From Hydrogenophaga intermedia (GTDB lineage: Bacteria; Pseudomonadota; Gammaproteobacteria; Burkholderiales; Burkholderiaceae_C), in assembly GCF_023715105.1 (NCBI RefSeq), contig NZ_JAMBNO010000024.1, positions 1 through 46,960 on the forward strand: a stretch of DNA of 46,960 bases, in the 5' to 3' direction. A program made the position numbers and the translations under genes. Below, piece by piece: positions 7,976 to 17,516 of this stretch (position 1 is the first letter of the stretch; each line of letters starts with the position of its first letter). The notes below the pieces were generated by a model. It saw nothing but the letters and a program-made list of their open reading frames with translations. It was not told the DNA's origin and did no database searches.

Positions 7976-8812
7976 ATGTCACTGTATCTGATAGGCGATG
8001 TGCAGGGCTGCGACGAGGCACTCGGTCGACTGCTCGACACGGTGGGCTTTTCGCCCAGCCGGGATCGCCTCGTGGTGATGGGCGATCTGGTCAACCGCGG
8101 CCCCGCTTCGCTGGCCGCCATGCGCCGCATCATGGCGCTCGGGCACAGCGCGCAGACGCTGCTCGGCAACCACGACCTGCACCTGCTGGCCACCGCCCAC
8201 GGCGTGCGCAAGCCGCACCGCCACGACACGCTGCAAGAGATCCTCGCCGCGCCCGACCGCGATGCCCTGCTCGACTGGCTGCGCCAGCGCCCGCTCGCGC
8301 TGATGGAGCGCGGCTGGCTGCTGGTGCATGCGGGCGTGCTGCCGCAATGGAGCGCCACCGACGCGCTCGAACTCGCCCACGAGGTCGAGACCGTGCTGCA
8401 GGGGCCCGACTGGGTGGACTTCCTGCACCGCATGTACGGCAACACGCCCGCGCGCTGGGTGCCCACGCTCGACGGTGCCGACCGGCTGCGCCTGATCGTC
8501 AACGCGTTCACGCGGCTGCGCTTCTGCACGCCGGACGGGACCATGGAGTTCGCCACCAAGAGCGCCGCGGCCGCGCCGCCCGAGGGCCACCTGCCCTGGT
8601 ACGCCGTGCCCGGCCGACGCACGGCCGACGTGCCCGTGGCATTCGGCCATTGGTCGACGCTGGGCAGCCTGCGGGAGCCGAACCTGCTGGCACTGGACAC
8701 CGGCTGCGTCTGGGGCGGCTGCCTCACCGCAGCGCGCATCGGCACGGTGCGTGGCGAGTTCGAATGCATCGAGGTGCGCTGTGCGCAGGCGCAGGCGCCG
8801 GGCGCCGACTGA
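7976..8812 (+). CDS. apaH: Symmetrical bis(5'-nucleosyl)-tetraphosphatase (Ap4A hydrolase)
   Basis: 278 aa, the usual ApaH length. It hydrolyses Ap4A to two ADP in the cytoplasm. Metallophosphatase motifs appear in order: GDVQGC (residues 8-13), VMGDLVNRGPAS, LLGNHDLHLLA, LVHAGVLPQW, and the C-terminal FGHWSTLG and ALDTGCVWGG typical of ApaH. The start MSLYLIGDVQGC is the standard N-terminus, which fixes the ATG at 7976 although no good ribosome site is visible. The in-frame region upstream is antisense to the CorC-like gene and is ignored. The 3' end converges with rhlE, 15 bp apart. Confidence 0.95.
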   Translation: MSLYLIGDVQGCDEALGRLLDTVGFSPSRDRLVVMGDLVNRGPASLAAMRRIMALGHSAQTLLGNHDLHLLATAHGVRKPHRHDTLQEILAAPDRDALLDWLRQRPLALMERGWLLVHAGVLPQWSATDALELAHEVETVLQGPDWVDFLHRMYGNTPARWVPTLDGADRLRLIVNAFTRLRFCTPDGTMEFATKSAAAAPPEGHLPWYAVPGRRTADVPVAFGHWSTLGSLREPNLLALDTGCVWGGCLTAARIGTVRGEFECIEVRCAQAQAPGAD

Positions 8813-8827
8813 AGCGCCCGCTCTCGC

Positions 8828-10279
<1,452 letters not shown>

Positions 10280-10287
10280 GTCGGGTC

Positions 10288-10302
10288 GGTGGGTGACCCA
10301 CC
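10288..10302. promoter_or_regulatory. 15-bp palindrome in the rhlE leader
   Basis: GGTGGGTGACCCACC is a perfect 7-1-7 palindrome located 9-23 bp before the rhlE start codon. As RNA it could form a short GGTGG/CCACC hairpin near the ribosome site. As DNA it could bind a dimeric repressor. The remaining bases between rhlE and the metallopeptidase gene (10303-10385) hold no gene. Confidence 0.35.
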
Positions 10303-10385
10303 CCGGCAACGCCAGGGCAGACCACGAATTAGCCCGCTATTGTCGCATCCGGGCCGTTTTGAGGCGCCAACACCCACCGGAACGC

Positions 10386-11270
10386 TCAAAGTGTCGCCGC
10401 CTTGAAGGTATCGCAGGCGCGGACATCGCCCGTTTCCAGCCCCTTGTGGAACCAGCGCTGGCGCTGCGCGCTGGTGCCGTGGGTGAAGCTGTCGGGCACC
10501 ACGTGGCCCTGGCTCTTGCGTTGCAGCGCGTCGTCGCCGATGGCCGCGGCGGCGTTGAGCGCCTCCTCCACGTCACCCGGCTCGATCACGCCGCCCGTCT
10601 TGTGGTTGTGGTGCGCCCAGATGCCGGCGAAGCAATCGGCCTGCAACTCCAGTCGCACCGACAGGGCGTTGTATTCGCGCTCGCTCACCCGCCGGCGCGC
10701 CTGCTCCATCTGGTCGGTGATGCCCAGCAGGTTCTGCACGTGGTGGCCGACCTCGTGCGCGATGACGTAGGCCTGCGCGAAGTCACCCGGTGCGCCGAGC
10801 TGGCGGCGCAGCGTGTCGTAGAAGCTCAGGTCGATGTAGACCTTCTGGTCGCCCGGGCAGTAGAACGGCCCCATGGCCGACTGCCCGGTGCCACAGGCCG
10901 TGGGCGTGGCACCGCGAAACAGCACCAGGCGCGGCTTCTGGTATTGCACACCGGCCTGCTGGAAGATCGGGCCCCAGGCGTCTTCGGTGCCGCCCAGCAC
11001 CGCCGCCACGAAACGGCCCATCTCGTCGTTAGGCGCTCCGGTCTGCCCTTGCTGTTGCTCGACAGGGGCTGGCGCCTGCAGGCCGCCGCCGTCGAGCGCG
11101 CCGAGGATGGTGAGCGGGTTGATCCCGAACAGCCAGCCCGCGATCAGCGCGATGACGATGGTGCCGAGCCCGATGCCCCGCCCGCCGCCGATGCGCGGCA
11201 TGCGCCCGCCACCCGGACTGTTGCGGCGGTCTTCGATCTGGTCGGACTGCCGGTTGTTTTCCCACTTCAT
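10386..11270 (-). CDS. Neutral zinc metallopeptidase, YpfJ family
   Basis: 294 aa from the ATG at 11270, which is preceded by an excellent ribosome site (AGGAGG, 7 nt spacing). It begins MKWENNRQSDQIEDRR, the family's typical opening, followed by a Gly-rich stretch and one membrane segment (GLGTIVIALIAGWLFGI, about residues 34-52). The extracytoplasmic domain carries HEVGHHVQNLLG (about 170), with a downstream ELQADCFAGIWAHH glutamate as the likely third zinc ligand. The C-terminal HGTSAQRQRWFHKGLETGD is also characteristic. Substrates are unknown for the family. It is transcribed toward rhlE, with dcd upstream on the same strand. Confidence 0.9.
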   Translation of the reverse strand: MKWENNRQSDQIEDRRNSPGGGRMPRIGGGRGIGLGTIVIALIAGWLFGINPLTILGALDGGGLQAPAPVEQQQGQTGAPNDEMGRFVAAVLGGTEDAWGPIFQQAGVQYQKPRLVLFRGATPTACGTGQSAMGPFYCPGDQKVYIDLSFYDTLRRQLGAPGDFAQAYVIAHEVGHHVQNLLGITDQMEQARRRVSEREYNALSVRLELQADCFAGIWAHHNHKTGGVIEPGDVEEALNAAAAIGDDALQRKSQGHVVPDSFTHGTSAQRQRWFHKGLETGDVRACDTFKAATL

Positions 11271-11322
11271 CGCGCGCCTCCTGGGCCGGTGGACCGGCAT
11301 GGGCGCGATGGTAGGCCAGCTT

Positions 11323-11889
<567 letters not shown>

Positions 11890-12005
11890 GGGGCGCGATT
11901 GTAGGCAGCAGCGCGGCGCCTTACCCGAGTTGTCATCGGGCCTACACGCGAGTGACATGGGGCGCCACAAGACTGCGCGCGTCCTCAACCTTCGCTTCTG
12001 CCACC

Positions 12006-13997
12006 ATGACGCCCCACTCCAGCTTGCGCCGTCGCGCCATGACCAGTCTTGCCGCCACCCTGGCCTCTGCCTTGCTCATCGCCTGCGGCGGCGGCAGCGA
12101 CGCCGCGCCGCCCTCGCCCGCCAGCCCACCGGCGCCTGCCGCCGCCTTCACGCTGCAGGTGCTGCACGTGGCCGACATGGACAGCGGCGGGGACCTGGTG
12201 ACCAATTCCAAGGGTCTGTCGGCACTGGTGAACACCTTCCGCGCCGCCTACCCGTCCAACACGGTGTTCCTGTCCTCGGGCGACAACTTCATCCCGGGGC
12301 CGTTCTTCAACGCGTCCGACGACGCTTCTCTCGCGCCCGAACTGGGTGCGGCGGGCGCCGGCCGCGGCGACATCGAGATCCTCAACCTCATGGGCCTGCA
12401 GGCGTCGGCCGTGGGCAACCACGACCTGGACCTCGGCACCAACTTCTTCAACGCGCTCATCAACGCCGGTGGCGGCTGGCGCGGCGCGCAATTCCCATAC
12501 CTCTCGGCCAACCTCGACTTCAGCACCGACAGCAACCTCAACGCGCGCGTGGTGGCCGATGGCGGCGACGCTGCCACCCAGGCCAACCGCCTGGCGGGCA
12601 GCACGGTGATCACGGTCAATGGCGAGCGCATCGGCATCGTGGGCGCCACCACGCCCACGCTCGCCAGCATCACGTCCACCGGCAACATCACCGTGCGCCC
12701 GGCCGGCACCGATATCGATGCCCTGGCGGCCGAGATCCAGCCGAAGGTGGACGCACTCACCGCGACCGGCATCGACAAGGTGATCCTGCTCGCGCACATG
12801 CAGCAGATCAGCGTGGAGCAGGCCTTGGCCACGCGCCTGCGCGGGGTCGACCTGATCGTGGCGGGCGGCTCCAACACCCGCCTGTTCGACGCCGACGACC
12901 GCATCCGCCCCGGCGACACCAGCCAGGGCACCTATCCGCTGCGCTACACCTCGCCCACCAGCGAACCGGTGCTGGTGGTGAACGTGGACGCCGACTACAA
13001 GTACCTCGGGCGCATCGTGCTGCCGTTCGACGGCGCGGGCCGCATCATCCCCGCCCGCCTGGACGCCGCCCTCAACGGCGCCTGGGCCACCGACAGCGAC
13101 GGCCTGTCGCGCGCCGGCACCAGCCTGGCCAACGCCACGGCGGGCGTGGTCACCATCGCCGACAAGATCGCCGCGGTGATCGCCGCCAAGGACGGCAACC
13201 TCTTCGGCGCCGCCAGCGTGTACCTCGAAGGTGACCGCAGCTTCGTGCGCAACGAGGAGACCAACCTCGGCCATCTCAGCGCCCAGGCCAACCTGCGCTA
13301 CGCCCGGGCCAATGGCGAGCCGTCCACCGCGGTCTCGCTCAAGAACGGCGGTGGCATCCGCGCCTCGATCGGCGCCTTCGACATCGCGCCCGGTGCCACC
13401 AGCGGCACCAAGGGGCCCACGCGCGCCAACGCTGGCGTGGGCAAACAGGCCGGCGACATCTCCCAGCTCGACATCGAGTTCGCGCTGCGCTTCAACAACG
13501 GTCTGAGCGTGCTCAGCGTCACCGCGGAAGAGCTCAAGGCACTGCTCGAACACGGCGTGGCCGCCCTCGGCAACCAGGGTCGCTTCCCGCAGGTGGCAGG
13601 CCTGCGCTTCAGTTACGACCCGGCGCAGCCCGCGGGCTCGCGCATTCGCACCCTGGTTGTGGACGACCCGGACGGCAGCGGCCCGATCAACACGCCCGAG
13701 GTGGTCTACAGCGCCGGTGCGCTCGCCGTGGCGCCCGGCACCGCCTACCGCCTCGTCACGCTCGGTTTCCTGGCCGATGGCGGCGACGGCTACCCGTTCG
13801 CAGGGCTGTCGGCCCCCAACCGCGTGAACCTGCTGGTGGGCAGCGGCTTCACCGCGCCGGGCAGCGAGCAAAAGGCCCTGGCCGATTTCCTGATCGCCAC
13901 CCACCCGCGCGCCACCCCCTACGCCGAGGCCGACACCCCGGCGGCCCAGGACACGCGCATCCAGAACCTCTCGCTGCGCGCCGAAGCCCTGCCCTGA
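12006..13997 (+). CDS. 5'-nucleotidase/metallophosphatase-like lipoprotein
   Basis: About 663 aa. The ATG at 12006 gives a lipoprotein signal with lipobox LLIAC (Cys27) followed by GGGSDAAPP. The N-terminal half is a calcineurin-like metallophosphatase ([48 protein letters not shown]). The C-terminal half is a 5'-nucleotidase substrate domain ([55 protein letters not shown]). Some canonical metal ligands are changed: the usual D-x-H reads DMDS and the usual GGHxH reads GGSNT. This occurs in a lipoprotein subgroup as far as I recall, so activity on nucleotides is likely but not certain. It is probably anchored at the outer membrane facing the periplasm. Confidence 0.85.
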   Translation: MTPHSSLRRRAMTSLAATLASALLIACGGGSDAAPPSPASPPAPAAAFTLQVLHVADMDSGGDLVTNSKGLSALVNTFRAAYPSNTVFLSSGDNFIPGPFFNASDDASLAPELGAAGAGRGDIEILNLMGLQASAVGNHDLDLGTNFFNALINAGGGWRGAQFPYLSANLDFSTDSNLNARVVADGGDAATQANRLAGSTVITVNGERIGIVGATTPTLASITSTGNITVRPAGTDIDALAAEIQPKVDALTATGIDKVILLAHMQQISVEQALATRLRGVDLIVAGGSNTRLFDADDRIRPGDTSQGTYPLRYTSPTSEPVLVVNVDADYKYLGRIVLPFDGAGRIIPARLDAALNGAWATDSDGLSRAGTSLANATAGVVTIADKIAAVIAAKDGNLFGAASVYLEGDRSFVRNEETNLGHLSAQANLRYARANGEPSTAVSLKNGGGIRASIGAFDIAPGATSGTKGPTRANAGVGKQAGDISQLDIEFALRFNNGLSVLSVTAEELKALLEHGVAALGNQGRFPQVAGLRFSYDPAQPAGSRIRTLVVDDPDGSGPINTPEVVYSAGALAVAPGTAYRLVTLGFLADGGDGYPFAGLSAPNRVNLLVGSGFTAPGSEQKALADFLIATHPRATPYAEADTPAAQDTRIQNLSLRAEALP

Positions 13998-14019
13998 AGA
14001 CACTTCATCCGCGAGCATC

Positions 14020-14033
14020 GGGCCTTCGGGCCC
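14020..14033 (+). terminator. UUCG-tetraloop hairpin after the nucleotidase gene
   Basis: GGGCC-TTCG-GGCCC lies 22 bp after the stop codon and is followed by CTTGTT. The stem is short (5 bp, all G-C) but capped by the very stable UUCG loop. It is a plausible intrinsic terminator, though the U-run is poor. Confidence 0.45.
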
Positions 14034-14054
14034 CTTGTTAGCGTCTTGGATGGG

Positions 14055-14067
14055 AATGGTTCGCATT
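14055..14067 (+). promoter_or_regulatory. Fur-box-like site upstream of hemP
   Basis: AATGGTTCGCATT matches 11 of 13 bases of the common Fur core AATGATTCTCATT. It is followed 6 bp later by TATACT, a good -10 hexamer (14074-14079). The placement ahead of hemP is where Fur control is expected in proteobacteria. No convincing -35 was found, and the site would overlap the coding region if hemP began at the upstream ATGs. Confidence 0.5.
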
Positions 14068-14085
14068 TGTGTTTATACTGGTGAT

Positions 14086-14268
14086 GTGAACCGGAACGCC
14101 TCACCCACTGCGCCCCCCCCAGCACCCACCGCGACGCCGGCATCCCTCGCCCCGCGCGTCGCGTTCGCAACGCTCAGCGACGGGCGGCGCGAGGTCTACA
14201 TCGAGCATGCCGGGCAGGTATACCGCCTCAGCCTCACCGCGCAGAACAAGCTGATCCTCACCAAGTAG
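14086..14268 (+). CDS. hemP: Hemin uptake protein HemP
   Basis: A small protein whose C-terminus (SDGRREVYIEHAGQVYRLSLT, ending QNKLILTK) is the HemP/HmuP signature. The start is uncertain. The GTG at 14086 gives 60 aa and leaves the Fur-like box outside the gene, whereas in-frame ATGs at 14050 and 14056 would give about 71-73 aa and put the box inside. The N-terminal third is Pro/Ala-rich and carries no motif. HemP homologues are required for hemin utilisation, probably at the level of receptor gene activation. No hemin receptor gene is next to it here. It stands alone between the nucleotidase and the GbsR-type regulator. Confidence 0.85.
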   Translation: MNRNASPTAPPPAPTATPASLAPRVAFATLSDGRREVYIEHAGQVYRLSLTAQNKLILTK

Positions 14269-14296
14269 GCATCGCGTGCCGGCCATGCCCTGTCCG

Positions 14297-14319
14297 GTTG
14301 TCGACGGCCGGGCGACAAC
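14297..14319. terminator. Hairpin downstream of hemP
   Basis: GTTGTCG and CGACAAC form a perfect 7-bp stem around a 9-base loop, 28 bp after the hemP stop. There is no T-run on either side, so it is a weak terminator candidate or simply a palindrome. Confidence 0.3.
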
Positions 14320-14351
14320 GGCTGGATGACCCTGCACCGCAGTTTCCCAAT

Positions 14352-14375
14352 TTTCAGTAATTCCTGAAATTTCAG
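14352..14375. promoter_or_regulatory. Triple half-site operator of the GbsR/MarR regulator
   Basis: TTTCAG (14352-14357), CTGAAA (14364-14369) and TTTCAG (14370-14375) form two overlapping symmetric elements: an inverted repeat with 6-bp spacing, and the perfect 12-bp palindrome CTGAAATTTCAG. The array ends 24 bp before the regulator's ATG and is markedly AT-rich for this region. This is the expected position for autoregulation. The same promoter probably also drives the downstream cydAB genes, which follow with short gaps. Confidence 0.6.
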
Positions 14376-14399
14376 GCCGATGCGGCTACAGTGCCGACC

Positions 14400-14993
14400 A
14401 TGCCGCTGCAAGACCACCTCCCACCCCTCAACCGCGAGTTCGTTGCCCACTTCGGGGAGATGGGCAGCCGCTGGGGCATCAACCGCACCGTGGGGCAGAT
14501 CTATGCCCTGCTCTACCTTTCGTCCGAGCCCCTGTGCGCGGACCAGATCGCCGAGACGCTGGAGTTCTCGCGCTCCAACGTGAGCATGGGCCTGAAAGAG
14601 CTGCAGGCCTGGCGCCTGGTGCGGCTGCGCCATTTCCCGGGCGAGCGGCGCGAATTTTTCGAGGCGCCAGCCGATGTGTGGGAAATCTTCCGGGTGCTGG
14701 CCGAAGAACGCCGGCGCCGAGAGATCGAGCCCACGCTGTCGATGCTGCGCACCGCGCTGCTGGAGACGCCGGGCAATGACGCCGAGCGGCACGCGCAGCA
14801 GCGCATGCGCGAGATGCACGACCTCATCGACCGCCTGATGACCTGGTTCGATGACGTGCAGAAGCTTGCGCCCGAGACGGCCTTGCAACTCATGGGTATG
14901 GGCGCTACGGTGACGCGTGTGCTCGAACTCAAGGACCGACTGACCGGCAAGGGCGCGGCCGCACGCGCCGCGCGGGAAGACAAAGCCGCCTGA
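14400..14993 (+). CDS. GbsR/MarR-family transcriptional regulator
   Basis: 197 aa from the ATG at 14400 (a GTG at 14391 is an alternative). It has a winged helix-turn-helix: NRTVGQIYALLYLSSEPLC, then ADQIAETLEFSRSNVSMGL and KELQAWRLVRLRHFPGERRE (about residues 28-85). This is the GbsR-type MarR fold. A helical dimerisation C-terminus follows, ending in a basic Ala-rich tail. It sits 19 bp upstream of cydA on the same strand, so it is probably co-transcribed with, and the regulator of, the bd oxidase genes. The palindromic array at 14352-14375 is the likely binding site. The signal sensed is unknown. A single cysteine is not obvious, so redox sensing is not supported. Confidence 0.85.
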   Translation: MPLQDHLPPLNREFVAHFGEMGSRWGINRTVGQIYALLYLSSEPLCADQIAETLEFSRSNVSMGLKELQAWRLVRLRHFPGERREFFEAPADVWEIFRVLAEERRRREIEPTLSMLRTALLETPGNDAERHAQQRMREMHDLIDRLMTWFDDVQKLAPETALQLMGMGATVTRVLELKDRLTGKGAAARAAREDKAA

Positions 14994-15012
14994 CTCCACG
15001 AAAGATCGCCCG

Positions 15013-16374
15013 ATGGACCTCGACACCCTGCTGCTCTCGCGCATCCAGTTCGCTGCCAACATCAGCTTTCACATCCTGTTCCCCACCATCACCATCGCGT
15101 TGTGCTGGTTCCTGCTGTTCTTCCGCATTCGCTTCGTGCAGACGCGCGACGAGGCCTGGGAGCAGGCCTATTACTTCTGGACCAAGGTGTTTGCGCTCAC
15201 CTTCGCGCTGGGCGTGGTCTCGGGCATCGTGATGAGCTTCCAGTTCGGCACCAACTGGCCCGGCTTCATGGAGAAGACCGGCAACATCTCCGGCCCGCTG
15301 CTGGGCTACGAGGTACTCACCGCGTTTTTCCTCGAGGCCAGCTTCCTGGGCATCATGCTGTTCGGCCGCGGCCGGGTGAGCGAACGCGTGCACCTCATCG
15401 CCACCTCGCTGGTGGCACTGGGCACCACGCTGTCGGCGTTCTGGATCCTGAGCCTGAACTCGTGGATGCAGACGCCCGCGGGCTTCGAAATCGTCAACGG
15501 CGAGTTCGTGCCGACCGACTGGCTCGCCATCGTCTTCAACCCCTCGTTCCCCTACCGGCTGGCGCACAAGCTGCTGGCCTCGGCGCTCACCGCCTCGTTC
15601 CTGATCGCCGGCCTGTGTGCCTGGCAACTGCTCAAGGGCTCTGCCACCCGCGGCACGCACAAGGCACTGCGCACCGCCGCGTTCGCCGCGATCATCGTGG
15701 CGCCGCTGCAGATCTTCGTGGGCGACCTGCACGGCCTGAACACGCTGGAGCACCAGCCGGCCAAGATCGCCGCCATGGAAGGCATCTGGGAAACCGAGAA
15801 GGGTGCGCCGCTCACACTGTTCGGCATTCCCGATGAAGAGGCCGGTACCACGCACTTCGCGGTCAAGATCCCCAAGCTCGCGAGCCTTATCCTGACGCAC
15901 GAGTGGGACGGCGAGATCAAGGGCATCGCCGATTTCCCCGACACGCACCCGCCGGTGGCGCCGGTGTTCTACGCCTTCCGCGTGATGGTGGGCATGGGCT
16001 CGCTGATGCTGCTGGTGGCGCTCTGGAGCGCCTGGAAGCTCTGGCCGCAGCGCCACGCCACGCAGACCAGCCTGCCGCGCCCGCTGCTGTGGACGCTGGC
16101 CGGCATGACCTTCTCGGGCTGGCTGGCCACACTCGCGGGCTGGTACGTCACCGAGATCGGCCGCCAGCCTTTCATCGTCTACGGTGCGCTGCGCACCGCG
16201 GACGTGGCCACGCAGATCGCGCCGCCCTACGTGGCCGTCACGCTCACCGCCTACCTCATCGTCTATGGCCTGCTGCTCGTCACTTACGTGGGCGTGCTCA
16301 AGCACATGGCGGAAAACCCGGTGAAGCCCGCCCCGGAAGCGCCCCAGGGCGAACTCGGCAAGGCCGGCGTCTGA
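15013..16374 (+). CDS. cydA: Cytochrome bd-type ubiquinol oxidase subunit I
   Basis: 453 aa integral membrane subunit carrying haems b558, b595 and d. It oxidises ubiquinol and reduces oxygen. The N-terminus RIQFAANISFHILFPTITIA places the haem ligand His at residue 20. FPYRLAHKLLASAL and FYAFRVMVGMGSL carry the other expected His and Met ligands, and GWYVTEIGRQPFIVYG is the conserved GRQPW-like segment. The Q-loop is short, as in the CioA or 'S' subfamily, so cyanide-insensitive behaviour is possible. It is followed by cydB after 19 bp and preceded by its probable regulator. No cydDC genes lie nearby. Confidence 0.94.
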   Translation: MDLDTLLLSRIQFAANISFHILFPTITIALCWFLLFFRIRFVQTRDEAWEQAYYFWTKVFALTFALGVVSGIVMSFQFGTNWPGFMEKTGNISGPLLGYEVLTAFFLEASFLGIMLFGRGRVSERVHLIATSLVALGTTLSAFWILSLNSWMQTPAGFEIVNGEFVPTDWLAIVFNPSFPYRLAHKLLASALTASFLIAGLCAWQLLKGSATRGTHKALRTAAFAAIIVAPLQIFVGDLHGLNTLEHQPAKIAAMEGIWETEKGAPLTLFGIPDEEAGTTHFAVKIPKLASLILTHEWDGEIKGIADFPDTHPPVAPVFYAFRVMVGMGSLMLLVALWSAWKLWPQRHATQTSLPRPLLWTLAGMTFSGWLATLAGWYVTEIGRQPFIVYGALRTADVATQIAPPYVAVTLTAYLIVYGLLLVTYVGVLKHMAENPVKPAPEAPQGELGKAGV

Positions 16375-16393
16375 ACACGCGGAGACACACACG

Positions 16394-17392
16394 ATGACCT
16401 GGGCCGAATTCCTCCCCCTGTTCTTCATGGCCGTGATGGGCCTGACCCTGCTGGCCTACGTGGTGCTCGACGGCTACGACCTCGGCGTCGGCCTGCTGCT
16501 GCCCCTGGGCACCGACGCGCAGAAGGACACGATGATCGCCAGCATCGGCCCGTTCTGGGACGCCAACGAAACCTGGCTGGTGCTGGGCGTGGGCGTGCTG
16601 CTGGTGGCCTTCCCCAAGGCACACGGCATGGTGCTGCAGGCGCTCTACCTGCCCGCGGCCATCATGCTGATCGGCCTCATCCTGCGCGGCGTGGCATTCG
16701 ACTTCCGCGTCAAGGCGCCGATTCAATACAAGGCCTTCTGGAATGGCGCCTTCTTCACCGGCTCGCTGGTGGCCAGCATGGCGCAGGGCTGGATGCTGGG
16801 CAGCTACATCACCGGTTTCGACAACGGCGGCATCGGCTGGCTGTTCAGCCTGGGCATCGCCATCACGCTGCCCGCGGCCTACACACTGCTCGGCGCGGGC
16901 TGGCTGATCATGAAAACCGAGGGCGACTTGCAGCGGCGCGCGGTGTACTGGGCGCGGCGCGTGCTCTGGCCCATGGGCGCCGCACTGCTGGCGATCTCGG
17001 CGGCCACGCCGCTGGTGAACGCCGCCGTGTTCGACAAATGGTTCGGCGTGCCGCAGATCTTTGCGCTGCTGCCGGTGCCCCTGATGTGCGCCGCCGCCTT
17101 CTTCGCGGTGCGCTGGGTGGTCACGCGCCCGAACGTGGTGGACGCCGGCTACGGCTGGCTGGTGTTCGTCAACACGGTGCTCATCTTCGTGCTGGCGTTC
17201 TTCGGCCTGGCCTACAGCATCTTCCCGGACATCGTGATCGGCCGCCTCGACGTGTGGGAAGCCGCCGCAGCCACGGGTTCGCTCACTGTCATCTTCATCG
17301 GCGTGGCGATCACGCTGCCGGTGATCGTGGCCTACACGATCTTCATGTACCGCGTGTTCTGGGGCAAGGCGCGCGAGCTGAGTTACAGCTAG
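16394..17392 (+). CDS. cydB: Cytochrome bd-type ubiquinol oxidase subunit II
   Basis: 332 aa multi-spanning membrane protein pairing with the upstream subunit. Typical blocks are the N-terminal MGLTLLAYVVLDGYDLGVG, GPFWDANETWLVLGVG, LRGVAFDFRVKAP and the long hydrophobic segments up to VIVAYTIFMYRVFWGKA. Length is within the usual range (about 330-380). The gene is complete. I looked for a small cydX-like reading frame after the stop and found none. The 124 bases to the next gene (17393-17516) carry only an inverted repeat. Confidence 0.94.
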   Translation: MTWAEFLPLFFMAVMGLTLLAYVVLDGYDLGVGLLLPLGTDAQKDTMIASIGPFWDANETWLVLGVGVLLVAFPKAHGMVLQALYLPAAIMLIGLILRGVAFDFRVKAPIQYKAFWNGAFFTGSLVASMAQGWMLGSYITGFDNGGIGWLFSLGIAITLPAAYTLLGAGWLIMKTEGDLQRRAVYWARRVLWPMGAALLAISAATPLVNAAVFDKWFGVPQIFALLPVPLMCAAAFFAVRWVVTRPNVVDAGYGWLVFVNTVLIFVLAFFGLAYSIFPDIVIGRLDVWEAAAATGSLTVIFIGVAITLPVIVAYTIFMYRVFWGKARELSYS

Positions 17393-17484
17393 ATCGCGTC
17401 CGTCATCAAACGTGCACAAGCGCACACCTGACCCGCTGATCTAGTGCGAACGCTGTAGCGACAAGAGCACCCGCGTTTTCTACG

Positions 17485-17514
17485 CTGCCTGTTGGTTTTC
17501 GACACAACAGGCAG
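17485..17514 (+). promoter_or_regulatory. Perfect 10-bp hairpin covering the tpsB ribosome-binding site
   Basis: CTGCCTGTTG (17485-17494) and CAACAGGCAG (17505-17514) form a perfect stem with a 10-base loop that ends two bases before the tpsB ATG. The only Shine-Dalgarno-like bases (CAGG) lie in the 3' arm, so the hairpin would hide the ribosome site in the mRNA. As DNA it could equally be an operator. Confidence 0.6.
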
Positions 17515-17516
17515 GG

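Noticed and set aside
11928..11965. Pho-box-like TTGTCAT before the nucleotidase gene
   Set aside because: Only one half-site is good; the second 11-bp repeat matches poorly.
11985..14066. 693-aa open frame on the minus strand opposite the nucleotidase lipoprotein
   Set aside because: Shadow frame with biased Gly/Arg/Val/His composition; the plus-strand gene has domain motifs and a lipobox.
17393..17484. Possible cydX-like small ORF after cydB
   Set aside because: No short membrane ORF with a ribosome site was found.
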